Origin: an uncultured Mollicutes bacterium
GTDB taxonomy: Bacteria > Bacillota_I > Bacilli_A > RFN20 > CAG-826
DNA length: 10,138 bases
NCBI GenBank assembly: GCA_937893635.1
Contig: CALBGF010000052.1
Coordinates: 1-10,138 of the forward strand
Direction: 5' to 3'
Part shown: positions 1 through 6,790 of the stretch, in pieces
Layout: every line of letters begins with the position of its first letter
How positions within the stretch are numbered: the stretch's first letter is position 1
The notes under the pieces: model-generated
What the model was told of the DNA's origin: nothing
The model's database searches: none
Seen by the model: only the letters and a program-made list of their open reading frames with translations
Translations under genes and position numbers: made by a program

Positions 1-43
1 CTATTAATAGAATAAATTTAACAAAAAAATAAAATGTTTAAGT

Positions 44-68
44 AAGAGTTACAATTTGTAACTCTTTT
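44..68 (+). terminator. Hairpin upstream of first gene: possible terminator of an upstream gene, or operator
   Basis: An 11-bp perfect inverted repeat (AAGAGTTACAA at 44-54, TTGTAACTCTT at 56-66) is followed by a short, interrupted T stretch (65-68, then 71-73). As RNA it would fold to about nine pairs with a five-base loop, which fits a weak rightward intrinsic terminator for a gene lying left of the window. It also sits over the expected -35 region of the TATAAT box at 73-78, so it could instead be a repressor site for the first gene. The sequence alone does not separate these readings. Confidence 0.5.
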
Positions 69-78
69 CCTTTATAAT
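50..78 (+). promoter_or_regulatory. Probable promoter of the first gene (-10 TATAAT)
   Basis: A perfect -10 hexamer TATAAT lies at 73-78, 25 bases before the ATG at 104. The matching -35 is poor (TACAAT at 50-55 with a 17-bp spacer, or TTACAA at 49-54 with 18 bp) and falls inside the inverted repeat 44-66. An AAGGAA ribosome binding site at 91-96 precedes the start by seven bases. Confidence 0.5.
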
Positions 79-103
79 ATAAGTTGTTTCAAGGAAATAA
101 AAA

Positions 104-997
104 ATGAGAAATATTATAGAACAAATTTATAACGAACTTTATAATACTAAAATAATAAGTAAAAATTCAGTCAAATTTAAAAATGAATTTAAAGATCTTA
201 ATGTCGGACAAATAGCAAATTATTATGCTTTAAGAAGCTTTTTTAATTATACACATAAAAAAGCATATAATTTAGTGATTAGTTCTTCATATGATGAGAT
301 TAACAAAACTACTAAAATACATTGTTCAATAGAACAATTAGTTGAAAACTTTAAAAAGTATTTTTTAAAGAATTATTCTACTACTGATTTAATGGATGTA
401 ATCACTGGTAATAAAATAGTAAGCAAAGATTATTTTAATAAAATGAGTGATTATATTAATGCATCGAATAATTGTAATTTGTTTAATATTTATTTGAAAA
501 TATTTCTTATTGCTAATGATATTCATGATAATTGGGTTATGGAAAATGCTTATAAATATGATCGTGATATTGATAAATTATTTCAACATTTACCATTAGT
601 TTTAATTGGTGAAAAAGAACTAAAAAAGGACTTAATATTTATAGCGCCATTATTTGATAAACTGAAAATACCTCTTATTAATAAATATTATAATAAGCAT
701 TATATCGCTGATGAATTTTTGAACGTTTATGAGTGTGTTTTGTCTACTTATTTAAAAAAATATAAGTTTAAATCTAATATAAAAAACTGGGATATTATTT
801 TTGCTAAAATGATTAAACAATATGAAGCATTAAAGATTTGCAATGCTAAAAAAGGTCAAAAGAAATACGCTAGTAAACGCAAAAAATTTATGAATGAAAA
901 AAGCACTAGAGAAATACTATTTAAATTATTAGTAATTAATAATTTAGTTTTCGCTTTTATAACAAATATTGAAAATTCTACTGATGCAGTAATTTGA
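104..997 (+). CDS. Uncharacterised Lys/Asn-rich cytosolic protein
   Basis: I do not recognise this 297-residue protein. The ATG at 104 is preceded by an AAGGAA site seven bases upstream and a TATAAT box, and the gene ends in TGA. There is no signal peptide, lipobox or clear membrane segment, so it is probably cytosolic. It is very rich in Lys, Asn, Ile and Tyr and looks mostly alpha-helical. A basic stretch near residues 246-264 (KKGQKKYASKRKKF) could touch nucleic acid or an acidic partner, but no known DNA-binding or catalytic motif is visible. It stands alone between its own promoter and the strong promoter of the next gene. Its composition is more A+T-rich and basic than that of the neighbouring lipoproteins, which hints at an accessory gene (toxin, abortive-infection or phage-like origin possible). 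That is inference only. The confidence is for it being a real gene, not for a function. Confidence 0.75.
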   Translation: MRNIIEQIYNELYNTKIISKNSVKFKNEFKDLNVGQIANYYALRSFFNYTHKKAYNLVISSSYDEINKTTKIHCSIEQLVENFKKYFLKNYSTTDLMDVITGNKIVSKDYFNKMSDYINASNNCNLFNIYLKIFLIANDIHDNWVMENAYKYDRDIDKLFQHLPLVLIGEKELKKDLIFIAPLFDKLKIPLINKYYNKHYIADEFLNVYECVLSTYLKKYKFKSNIKNWDIIFAKMIKQYEALKICNAKKGQKKYASKRKKFMNEKSTREILFKLLVINNLVFAFITNIENSTDAVI

Positions 998-1044
998 AAT
1001 AATAAAATGTAACGGCTTTTATAATCTCATTAAAGTAAAATAAA

Positions 1045-1073
1045 TTGACAAAACTATTTTGAATATTTATAAT
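1045..1073 (+). promoter_or_regulatory. Consensus sigma-A promoter for the 996-aa lipoprotein
   Basis: TTGACA at 1045-1050 and TATAAT at 1068-1073 are both perfect, with a 17-bp spacer. Transcription would start near 1080, giving a leader of about 90 bases. A full-consensus promoter is normally strong unless repressed, and here the -10 lies inside a long inverted repeat (1062-1092). Confidence 0.9.
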
Positions 1074-1092
1074 TATTGCAATTATAAATATT
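1062..1092. repeat. 13-bp inverted repeat spanning the -10 and the start site
   Basis: The arms AATATTTATAATT (1062-1074) and AATTATAAATATT (1080-1092) are perfect inverted copies around the five-base centre ATTGC, followed by more T residues to 1096. The repeat covers the -10 box and the predicted transcription start of the next gene, a typical repressor position. The stem is pure A/T, so it would be a weak terminator for the preceding gene, although the T run gives it that shape too. No other terminator is visible after the stop at 997. Confidence 0.6.
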
Positions 1093-1153
1093 TTTTCCAT
1101 ACATTTAAACACATCCCAATAAAAATGTTGGATTAAGTTTTTAATTTATTAAA

Positions 1154-1160
1154 AAAGGAG
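1154..1160 (+). promoter_or_regulatory. Ribosome binding site that decides the start of the 996-aa lipoprotein
   Basis: AAAGGAG lies ten bases before the ATG at 1171 but only one base before the in-frame ATG at 1162. The first spacing is workable and the second is not. Starting at 1171 also gives a standard MKKSF lipoprotein signal, so 1171 is chosen. Confidence 0.8.
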
Positions 1161-1170
1161 AATGAAAAAT

Positions 1171-4161
1171 ATGAAAAAATCGTTTTTAGTATTATCAGCG
1201 ATTATTGCATCACTAGGTCTAGTTGCTTGTGGCGAAACCAATAGTGGTAGTAATAGTAGCAACGGAAGTTTAAGCCCATCTATTTCAGTTATCGAGGATG
1301 ATACAATTAAAGGGGAAGGAACTAAAGAATCACCTTTCTTGGTTTCTAATCAAAAGCAACTTAAAAAAGTAGCTAATGCTTGTCTAGGATCTGAAATTAC
1401 ACTTTATATTTCAATTGAAAAAGATTTTGAAATTGCCGAAGATTGGGCACCGTTAGGAACACTTAAGGCACCATTTACCGCTAATATCATTGGTAATGGT
1501 CATACAATTAAAGGATTAACTATTAATACAGCAGGGGATGACCAACAATTATTTGGTTTATTTGGATGTTATAGTGGTATAGTAGAAAACTTAACTGTTG
1601 AAGGTAATATTGATATTCAACAACAAATAGCAAGTAGTTATGTTGGATTATTTGCTGGTGTAACATACAATGCTTATTTAAAAGATGTTACTACAAAAGG
1701 CAAAATAGTTGTTAGAAATAATACTGAGGTTGATGATTTAACTTCTTGTGTTGGTGGTGTAAGTGGCGCAAATGTATTAGGTGATAAGCTTACTTCAACA
1801 TTTGAAGAAGTATCTTTCTTCGGAGATATTGATTGTCGCGTTAAGGACGCTAATGTTGCAGGTATATTAGGCTGCATTCCTAATGTAAGTATGATTCAAA
1901 CATCATCATTATTAATTACTAATAGTTATGTTGAAAGTAATCAAATCAAAGGTGGTAATGTTACTGCTGGTCTTGTTGGTAACTTAGATGCTTATACAGG
2001 TATTACTAATTCAATTGTTAAGGTCGATAAAATTGAAGCAATTGATAGTAGTGAAGGTGCTTATGTGGGTGGAATTACTGCTGCAGCATATTATGAAACA
2101 GCACTGATTAATAATGTTGTTTTGGTTAATAGTTTAAAAGCTCCTTCATCATCATCTCCAGCTTATAGTTCATATGCTGGTGTAGTAACAGGTCGCCCTG
2201 TTGAAGATGGTTATGAAGAGTATTCTACTGATTTAGGCAGTGCTATATATGGTAATGGATTTGTAAATCCTACTATTGAAGCAGACACTACTTTATTAGA
2301 ACAAGGTGAAACTATTGAAGAAAAAGATGTAGATTCAACTTATTTAATTAAACATGGATTTAATCGTGCTTGGAAAATAGATGGTGGAAAAGCAGTTTTA
2401 AAAGCCGCAAAGGACATATCTACTGATGAGGTTGATGTAATTATTAATAAAAATGATGGAAGCGGAGATTCTAAGACTGTTAAAGTTGAACCAAATACTA
2501 TTGCTGTTATATCAGAAAATGATTATAAACGTGATGGCTATCTAAATCATGGATTATATTATGATAAAGAAGCTACAGTGGCATATCGTTTCTATGCTCC
2601 AGTTAATAGTGGCTTAGAAATTTATTGCGGCTGGTTTGATACATCACGTTTAGCAGGTTTCTATAAAGGTGCAACATCAGTAAATGGTACAATGCAATTT
2701 ATGGAAGATGGAACATTTGTTTGGCTAATGTCTGACTTATATTCCAGCATTGGTACTTGGTGGTGTGATGGTAAACATTTAGTTTATTCACATCTTTTCC
2801 TAAATGATGTGGTTTGTGTTTGGGATGAAGCAAAGGGCAAATTTACTTTCCCTGATGCAAATGATGATTCTTATTCATATACATTTACAAAAGCTGGAAA
2901 AGTATATGGCTATTGGTCAAATGAAGATGGAAGACAAGTATTCTTAAATGATGATGGAACAGGTTCTTATAGTGATGGAGATACTGTTGTAAGTATTACT
3001 TATAGTAAAGTTAGTGAATCAGAACTTAAAGTCAATGATTTTGGTGCTTATGGTGATTGTAAAATTGTATTTAATAATGATGGATCAATTTCCTTCTCAG
3101 TTGTGGAAGATTACGAAATTTCTTACAATTGGACTTTAGTTAAAGGAAGCGCTGTACCTAATTATGAAAATAAAAAAGCCATTGGTAAATATAAAGGTAA
3201 CTTTGCTGGTAGTATTGATTTATTAAAGGATGGCAACTTTGAATATCATAAGATTAGTGAAGATACAGTTTATGCCTATGGTGGATTTAGAATAATTGAT
3301 AGTACAACTGTACAATTAAAATCTGATGCAGCATCTAATTTTAACGGAACATTTAAATTTGATGCTTCTACAAATACATTAATTAGCACAGATGGTACAA
3401 AAATTCTTGCTAAAGAAGGCGAATATGTTAGTTCGTTTATGACTGGTGATAAATCTGTAATTATTCATGTATTTGATAATAAGAATTATCTAGTTATGAA
3501 TGGTAAATTAAATAAGAATACTACAATTTCTGGAGATTTAGTTGATGGTAATACCATTACTATTGGAAAAGATGAATATAAAATTGAAGGAACAACATTA
3601 AAATATATTTCTAAAGATCCTGATAAAACTCCATTAGTAAATACATATATTGATGCAAATACTAAAATTGAATTAGTATTAAAAGCTGATGGAACAGGAA
3701 CTTATGATGGCTCTGCAATTAATTATACTTTTGATGGAACTAAAGTTAAATTTACTGTTAATGCTCTTGATGTTGAATTAACTTGGAATGCATCAAATAA
3801 AACTTTAATTGGAACCGCTGATGATGGTGAAGCAGCACCAGTTAGCTTATCTTTCTCAGTTAAGCCAGAAGTAGTAGAAAAGAAAAACTTAGTAGGAACT
3901 TGGTCTGGAAAAAATAATTATGGAAGTGTTAATTGGAAGGTAATTATCAATGGAGATAATACTTGTAGTGTAATGATTGGTTCATCAACTAGTTATACTG
4001 GTACATGGACAGGTGACATAAAATCAAAGATTGCTATTACATTACCTGAAGCAAATTTTGAAACTATTGAATTTACATTAAAATCAGATGGTAATACTGC
4101 TACAATATATACAGTTGATTATGACTACTATGACCAAAATATAGAATTAACACGAAATTAG
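1171..4161 (+). CDS. Large modular surface lipoprotein (GLUG-like beta-helix, InlB B-repeat-like, multiple GTW/DGTG repeats)
   Basis: This is a 996-residue predicted lipoprotein. Residues 1-20 form a signal peptide ending in the lipobox LVAC, with Cys20 to be lipidated, followed by a Ser/Asn-rich linker to about residue 45. Residues about 50-365 resemble a right-handed beta-helix of the GLUG type: a 'PLGT...FTANIIGNGHTIKGLTI' entry, then repeating 'GLFG', 'VENLTVEG', 'YVGLFAG' and 'VGGVSG' turns. Residues about 419-490 match the InlB B-repeat (Listeria-Bacteroides repeat) pattern: 'KTVKVEPNT', 'YKRDGYLNHGLYYDKEATVAYRF' and a final 'CGWF'. From about 493 to the end there are roughly six beta-rich units with 'G(T/Y)W/Y', 'DGTG' and 'W...ddg' motifs, the last opening with LVGTWSG. 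No enzyme motif, LPXTG or membrane anchor is visible. It has its own promoter and terminator, so it is probably monocistronic. Adhesion or binding is inferred from architecture. The C-terminal units are related to those of the convergent 676-residue lipoprotein. Confidence 0.9.
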   Translation: MKKSFLVLSAIIASLGLVACGETNSGSNSSNGSLSPSISVIEDDTIKGEGTKESPFLVSNQKQLKKVANACLGSEITLYISIEKDFEIAEDWAPLGTLKAPFTANIIGNGHTIKGLTINTAGDDQQLFGLFGCYSGIVENLTVEGNIDIQQQIASSYVGLFAGVTYNAYLKDVTTKGKIVVRNNTEVDDLTSCVGGVSGANVLGDKLTSTFEEVSFFGDIDCRVKDANVAGILGCIPNVSMIQTSSLLITNSYVESNQIKGGNVTAGLVGNLDAYTGITNSIVKVDKIEAIDSSEGAYVGGITAAAYYETALINNVVLVNSLKAPSSSSPAYSSYAGVVTGRPVEDGYEEYSTDLGSAIYGNGFVNPTIEADTTLLEQGETIEEKDVDSTYLIKHGFNRAWKIDGGKAVLKAAKDISTDEVDVIINKNDGSGDSKTVKVEPNTIAVISENDYKRDGYLNHGLYYDKEATVAYRFYAPVNSGLEIYCGWFDTSRLAGFYKGATSVNGTMQFMEDGTFVWLMSDLYSSIGTWWCDGKHLVYSHLFLNDVVCVWDEAKGKFTFPDANDDSYSYTFTKAGKVYGYWSNEDGRQVFLNDDGTGSYSDGDTVVSITYSKVSESELKVNDFGAYGDCKIVFNNDGSISFSVVEDYEISYNWTLVKGSAVPNYENKKAIGKYKGNFAGSIDLLKDGNFEYHKISEDTVYAYGGFRIIDSTTVQLKSDAASNFNGTFKFDASTNTLISTDGTKILAKEGEYVSSFMTGDKSVIIHVFDNKNYLVMNGKLNKNTTISGDLVDGNTITIGKDEYKIEGTTLKYISKDPDKTPLVNTYIDANTKIELVLKADGTGTYDGSAINYTFDGTKVKFTVNALDVELTWNASNKTLIGTADDGEAAPVSLSFSVKPEVVEKKNLVGTWSGKNNYGSVNWKVIINGDNTCSVMIGSSTSYTGTWTGDIKSKIAITLPEANFETIEFTLKSDGNTATIYTVDYDYYDQNIELTRN

Positions 4162-4200
4162 TTTATTAATAAATCAATAACTATACAAATATGATTTAAT

Positions 4201-4236
4201 AAAAGCATACTTTATAACAAGGTATGTTTTTATTTT
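4201..4236 (+). terminator. Intrinsic terminator after the 996-aa lipoprotein
   Basis: The arms 4201-4210 (AAAAGCATAC) and 4222-4231 (GTATGTTTTT) form a 10-bp stem with one G-U pair and an 11-base loop. The T run TTTTTATTTT covers the end of the stem and its exit. It lies 40 bases after the stop codon. Confidence 0.8.
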
Positions 4237-4238
4237 GA

Positions 4239-4364
4239 ATAAGCATTTTTAAAATATTTAATGAATGCTCAATCACATATCAAGCATCTTCTGATAAAAT
4301 TAATGTGGTATGGGAAGATTTTGATTATAGTTCAGGATCAGCAACTTGGAGTAGAGTTCAATAA
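4239..4364 (+). pseudogene. C-terminal remnant of a further lipoprotein (GTW/DGTG-repeat family)
   Basis: An open stretch ending in TAA at 4362-4364 encodes a tail reading SITYQASSDKINVVWEDF (from 4269) and finishing SATWSRVQ. By eye it aligns with the last 30 residues of the 676-residue lipoprotein (ISLSEEQDKLEIRFED ... VTFTRAK): the DK, the ED pair and the Arg three residues from the end coincide, with hydrophobic positions conserved. The 996-residue protein also ends in this style (IELTRN). No start codon or ribosome site suits this frame, and an in-frame TGA at 4236-4238 closes it upstream. It therefore looks like the surviving 3' end of a deleted paralogue. Its own hairpin terminator follows at 4391. 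Confidence 0.65.
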
Positions 4365-4390
4365 TTAAATAGCTAACAATTTAAATATAT

Positions 4391-4425
4391 AAGGTCAAGT
4401 ATAATGATATATTTGGTCTTTTATT
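4391..4425 (+). terminator. Terminator-like hairpin after the lipoprotein remnant
   Basis: AAGGTCAA (4391-4398) can pair with TTGGTCTT (4413-4420) over eight pairs, two of them G-U, around a 14-base A/T loop, followed by TTATT. It stands about 27 bases after the remnant's stop codon, a normal place for the lost gene's terminator. The stem is weak. Confidence 0.5.
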
Positions 4426-4561
4426 ATGGTTGGATTAAGTGTATTATGTGCAGCTAAATGAGTACTTTAAACTTCTAATGAGGGGTGGATAATTCAAATA
4501 AAAAATCCTTTCGGTATAATTAGTTTGCAACAACAAATTAAATACGAAAGGAGGGTTTATC

Positions 4562-4705
4562 ATTCCCATAAACAATGATACCTTAAATTTTTTAAATTTA
4601 AAAGATGTTAATGTCAAAGAATGTGATTTAATAGTAAATGTTAATACATTATTTTTTGATGTTGTACTAAAGAAAATGCTAAAAAGAGATTGCATCTCGG
4701 TTTAA
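4562..4705 (+). pseudogene. N-terminal remnant of a probable ISL3-family transposase
   Basis: A good ribosome binding site (AAAGGAGGG, 4547-4555) is followed six bases later by 47 sense codons reading PINNDTLNFLNLKDVNVK and then a short beta-like stretch ending VLKKMLKRDCISV and TAA. This resembles the beginning of ISL3-family transposases, which commonly open with a 'NDTLNLLNLKDENI'-like segment and then 'KK...CP.CG' leading into a zinc finger. Here only the first Cys position survives. The codon at the start position is ATT, not ATG, and the frame stops inside the loop of the terminator at 4681-4724. The catalytic part is absent, so it cannot be an active transposase. Family assignment rests on remembered motif similarity and was not checked by a search. 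A small real gene using an ATT start is less likely. Confidence 0.55.
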
Positions 4706-4724
4706 TGAATGCAATCTCTTTTTT
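4681..4724. terminator. Bidirectional intrinsic terminator between convergent units
   Basis: The arms AAAAAGAGATTGCA (4681-4694) and TGCAATCTCTTTTT (4710-4723) form a perfect 14-bp stem with a 15-base loop. The T-rich arm ends serve as the T tract in either direction. It lies six bases beyond the stop of the leftward lipoprotein operon and is probably that operon's terminator, and it also blocks rightward reading from the remnants. Confidence 0.88.
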
Positions 4725-4729
4725 ATAAA

Positions 4730-6760
4730 TTATTTAGCTCTTGTAAATGTTACTGGATAAAAACCTTCATCATCTTCGAAACGAATTTCAAGTTTATCTT
4801 GTTCTTCAGATAAAGATATGATTTTATTTACCCAGTAGTAATTACTTTTCCAACCATCTTCTGGGAAAGAAAGAGTGGTTCCATCAAATTCCCATGTTAA
4901 TTTGTATGTGCTAGTTCTACCATTTTTTATAGTTCCAGTACCATCTTCATTTAGTACAAGAGTTGTTGTACCAAAATCATCATCGTCAGATACCCATGTT
5001 CCTACTAACCACATAGCTTTAGTTAATGTCATGTTTACATCTTCATAATCGCCATCTGCATTTGTTGATGGCATTGTTAGTGTTATAGATTTTTTGTCTT
5101 CGGAAATTGAAATTCCTTTTGGTGTTTTTAGCATATTTTCTTCTGAATCCCACGAACTGAATACTATGGTAGCTCCATCGTAAGACCAATTAAATGTTGC
5201 TTCATTAGGAACAACAACGCCTGCATCTTGTTTTACTGAACCGGTGCCATTTGCATTAAAGGTAAAAGTAGTATCAAAATCAGCAACTTTGTGGGTCCAC
5301 GTACCAATAAGCCAATTAATTTCTTGCTCTTCTTGTTTCTTTTCAACAGTTATTGTTAATGCTCTTGAAGATATATCAGGATTGTTTTTACTTCTAACGG
5401 TAATATTAGAAGTACCTTCTTTTAATCCTTTGATTGATAATGATTTTCTATCCACTATTTCACCAATTTCAACTACAGTAGGGTCACTAGAAATAGCTTC
5501 TAATTCTTCATCAGACTCTGCAGGATAAGCTTCAACTTTAATAGTAGCAGTATCATCAACTTTTAAAGTTTTGTTAGTTATAGATATCCAAATTGAATTT
5601 AAACTTGGGCTTGTTACAGTCACTTTTTTTGTAACACTAACGCTTCTAATAGGATCTGCGATAGTTAATGTTGCTTCACCAGATTTAACAGCTTTAGCAC
5701 TACTAGTAATAGGATCGATTGTAATAACAGATGAATTAGATGATTCTACAATTTTAAATTCATCAACGTTTAATGCAGTAGCAGGAGAGAACTTATTAAT
5801 TCTTACATCGACATATTGACCTGCTTTAGCTAAGCCATCGTTATTTTCTTTATCAGAATAAGAAGATACATAGAATTCATCAATAGAAGTAATGTAATAC
5901 TTAGAAACATCAAATGTAATTTCTTCTTTATTGTCTTCACCTAATACAAAAGTTGCTTTGTATTTAGAAGAAGAAGTTGGTTTTTGACTAGCATCAATAG
6001 GCTCATTTGTTTCGCTATCAAAATTATCTGATGGCCATGTATTAGATTCTAATTGACCTTCTAATAATTGATTGTCTTCATCAAAAGATAATTTAGCTTT
6101 ATTTATGGTGCGATTATTTACGAATGTTACGGTTAATTCATAGAAATCTTCTTGAGTTTTGCTAGTAAATGTAGCGCCATCAACTAAGATTTTTGAAACA
6201 TTATTTTGGAACCATTTTTTGTTATACAATACGCCATCTATTTCTTTTTCAACTTCATCTAAAGAAATTTGTGCTTTTGCATCTTCAACTTCAGAAACAA
6301 TATTTTTTCTTTTAGCATGCTTTCCTAAATAATTTTCAATATCATAGAAGGTATTATCATTAAATCCTTTATAGATTAGTAAGTCGCTAGTTTCAAGAGA
6401 ACCTTCATCTTCTACTGTTGCTTTTCCTTTGATTAATATCTCGTTTTTATTAAACGAAACATCACCATTGGCTTTTTTAGAAGAATCGTCTTCAAACGAA
6501 TATCCTTTAATTTTTGTTGCATCAATGTTAGCTTTGATTTCGCTAATTGAACTTGGAATATCAAAAACTGGTTGTGGTGCAACGCTAGCAGATGGTTTGC
6601 TACTAACTGAATCGCTAGTACTATTTGAAGGTTTGTTACTAGTTGAATTACTAATTGATCCGCTACTAGAAACTGATCCACTATTAGATGTTGTTTCACC
6701 GCAACTAGCCATAGCAAATACACTTGCTAAAAGTAATATATAAGAAATTTTCTTTTTCAT
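4730..6760 (-). CDS. Lipoprotein with two Ig-like (Big_2-type) domains and two GTW/DGTG repeats; last gene of operon
   Basis: This is a 676-residue lipoprotein. The signal peptide ends in the lipobox MASC with Cys20, followed by a Ser/Asn/Lys linker to about residue 60 (SNKPSNSTSDSVSSKPSASV). Residues about 66-290 are an unrecognised alpha/beta region of alternating strands; its opening (SSISEIKANIDATKIKGYSF) and layout recall the upstream two lipoproteins. Residues about 291-383 and 386-474 look like bacterial Ig-like domains: the second carries 'LKVDDTATIKVEAYPAESDEELEAISSDPTVVEI' and 'GLKEGTSNITV', the usual Big_2 pattern. Residues 483-582 and 583-676 are two tandem beta-rich units, each opening WL(I/V)GTW with 'NGTG' or 'DGTG' and a 'W.(Y/F)DG(A/T)T' core. 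AAAAGGAG (6771-6778) sits ten bases before the ATG. The gene begins 30 bases after the preceding gene's stop, so it is the third and last gene of the operon. An extracytoplasmic, membrane-anchored location is well supported; the ligand is unknown. Confidence 0.9.
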   Translation of the reverse strand: MKKKISYILLLASVFAMASCGETTSNSGSVSSSGSISNSTSNKPSNSTSDSVSSKPSASVAPQPVFDIPSSISEIKANIDATKIKGYSFEDDSSKKANGDVSFNKNEILIKGKATVEDEGSLETSDLLIYKGFNDNTFYDIENYLGKHAKRKNIVSEVEDAKAQISLDEVEKEIDGVLYNKKWFQNNVSKILVDGATFTSKTQEDFYELTVTFVNNRTINKAKLSFDEDNQLLEGQLESNTWPSDNFDSETNEPIDASQKPTSSSKYKATFVLGEDNKEEITFDVSKYYITSIDEFYVSSYSDKENNDGLAKAGQYVDVRINKFSPATALNVDEFKIVESSNSSVITIDPITSSAKAVKSGEATLTIADPIRSVSVTKKVTVTSPSLNSIWISITNKTLKVDDTATIKVEAYPAESDEELEAISSDPTVVEIGEIVDRKSLSIKGLKEGTSNITVRSKNNPDISSRALTITVEKKQEEQEINWLIGTWTHKVADFDTTFTFNANGTGSVKQDAGVVVPNEATFNWSYDGATIVFSSWDSEENMLKTPKGISISEDKKSITLTMPSTNADGDYEDVNMTLTKAMWLVGTWVSDDDDFGTTTLVLNEDGTGTIKNGRTSTYKLTWEFDGTTLSFPEDGWKSNYYWVNKIISLSEEQDKLEIRFEDDEGFYPVTFTRAK

Positions 6761-6790
6761 AAGTTATCAACTCCTTTTTAGATAATTTAA

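Noticed and set aside
1112..1136. Small hairpin in the leader of the 996-residue lipoprotein (around CCCAA/TTGG)
   Set aside because: Only about six pairs with a bulge and no conserved riboswitch or T-box features; not enough to call a regulatory RNA.
1127..4440. 12-bp direct repeat GTTGGATTAAGT at 1127-1138 and 4429-4440
   Set aside because: Several 12-base matches are expected by chance in 10 kb of such A+T-rich DNA, and the flanks do not match.
4444..4695. 83-residue minus-strand frame between the remnants and the operon terminator
   Set aside because: It is antisense to the transposase-like remnant, starts within the terminator stem and has no ribosome site. The plus-strand reading resembles a known family better.
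6433..6743. Overlapping open frames on both strands opposite the start of the 676-residue lipoprotein
   Set aside because: They arise from the low-complexity Ser/Thr linker codons, which stay open in several frames. They lack ribosome sites, and the lipoprotein frame has a clear signal peptide and lipobox.
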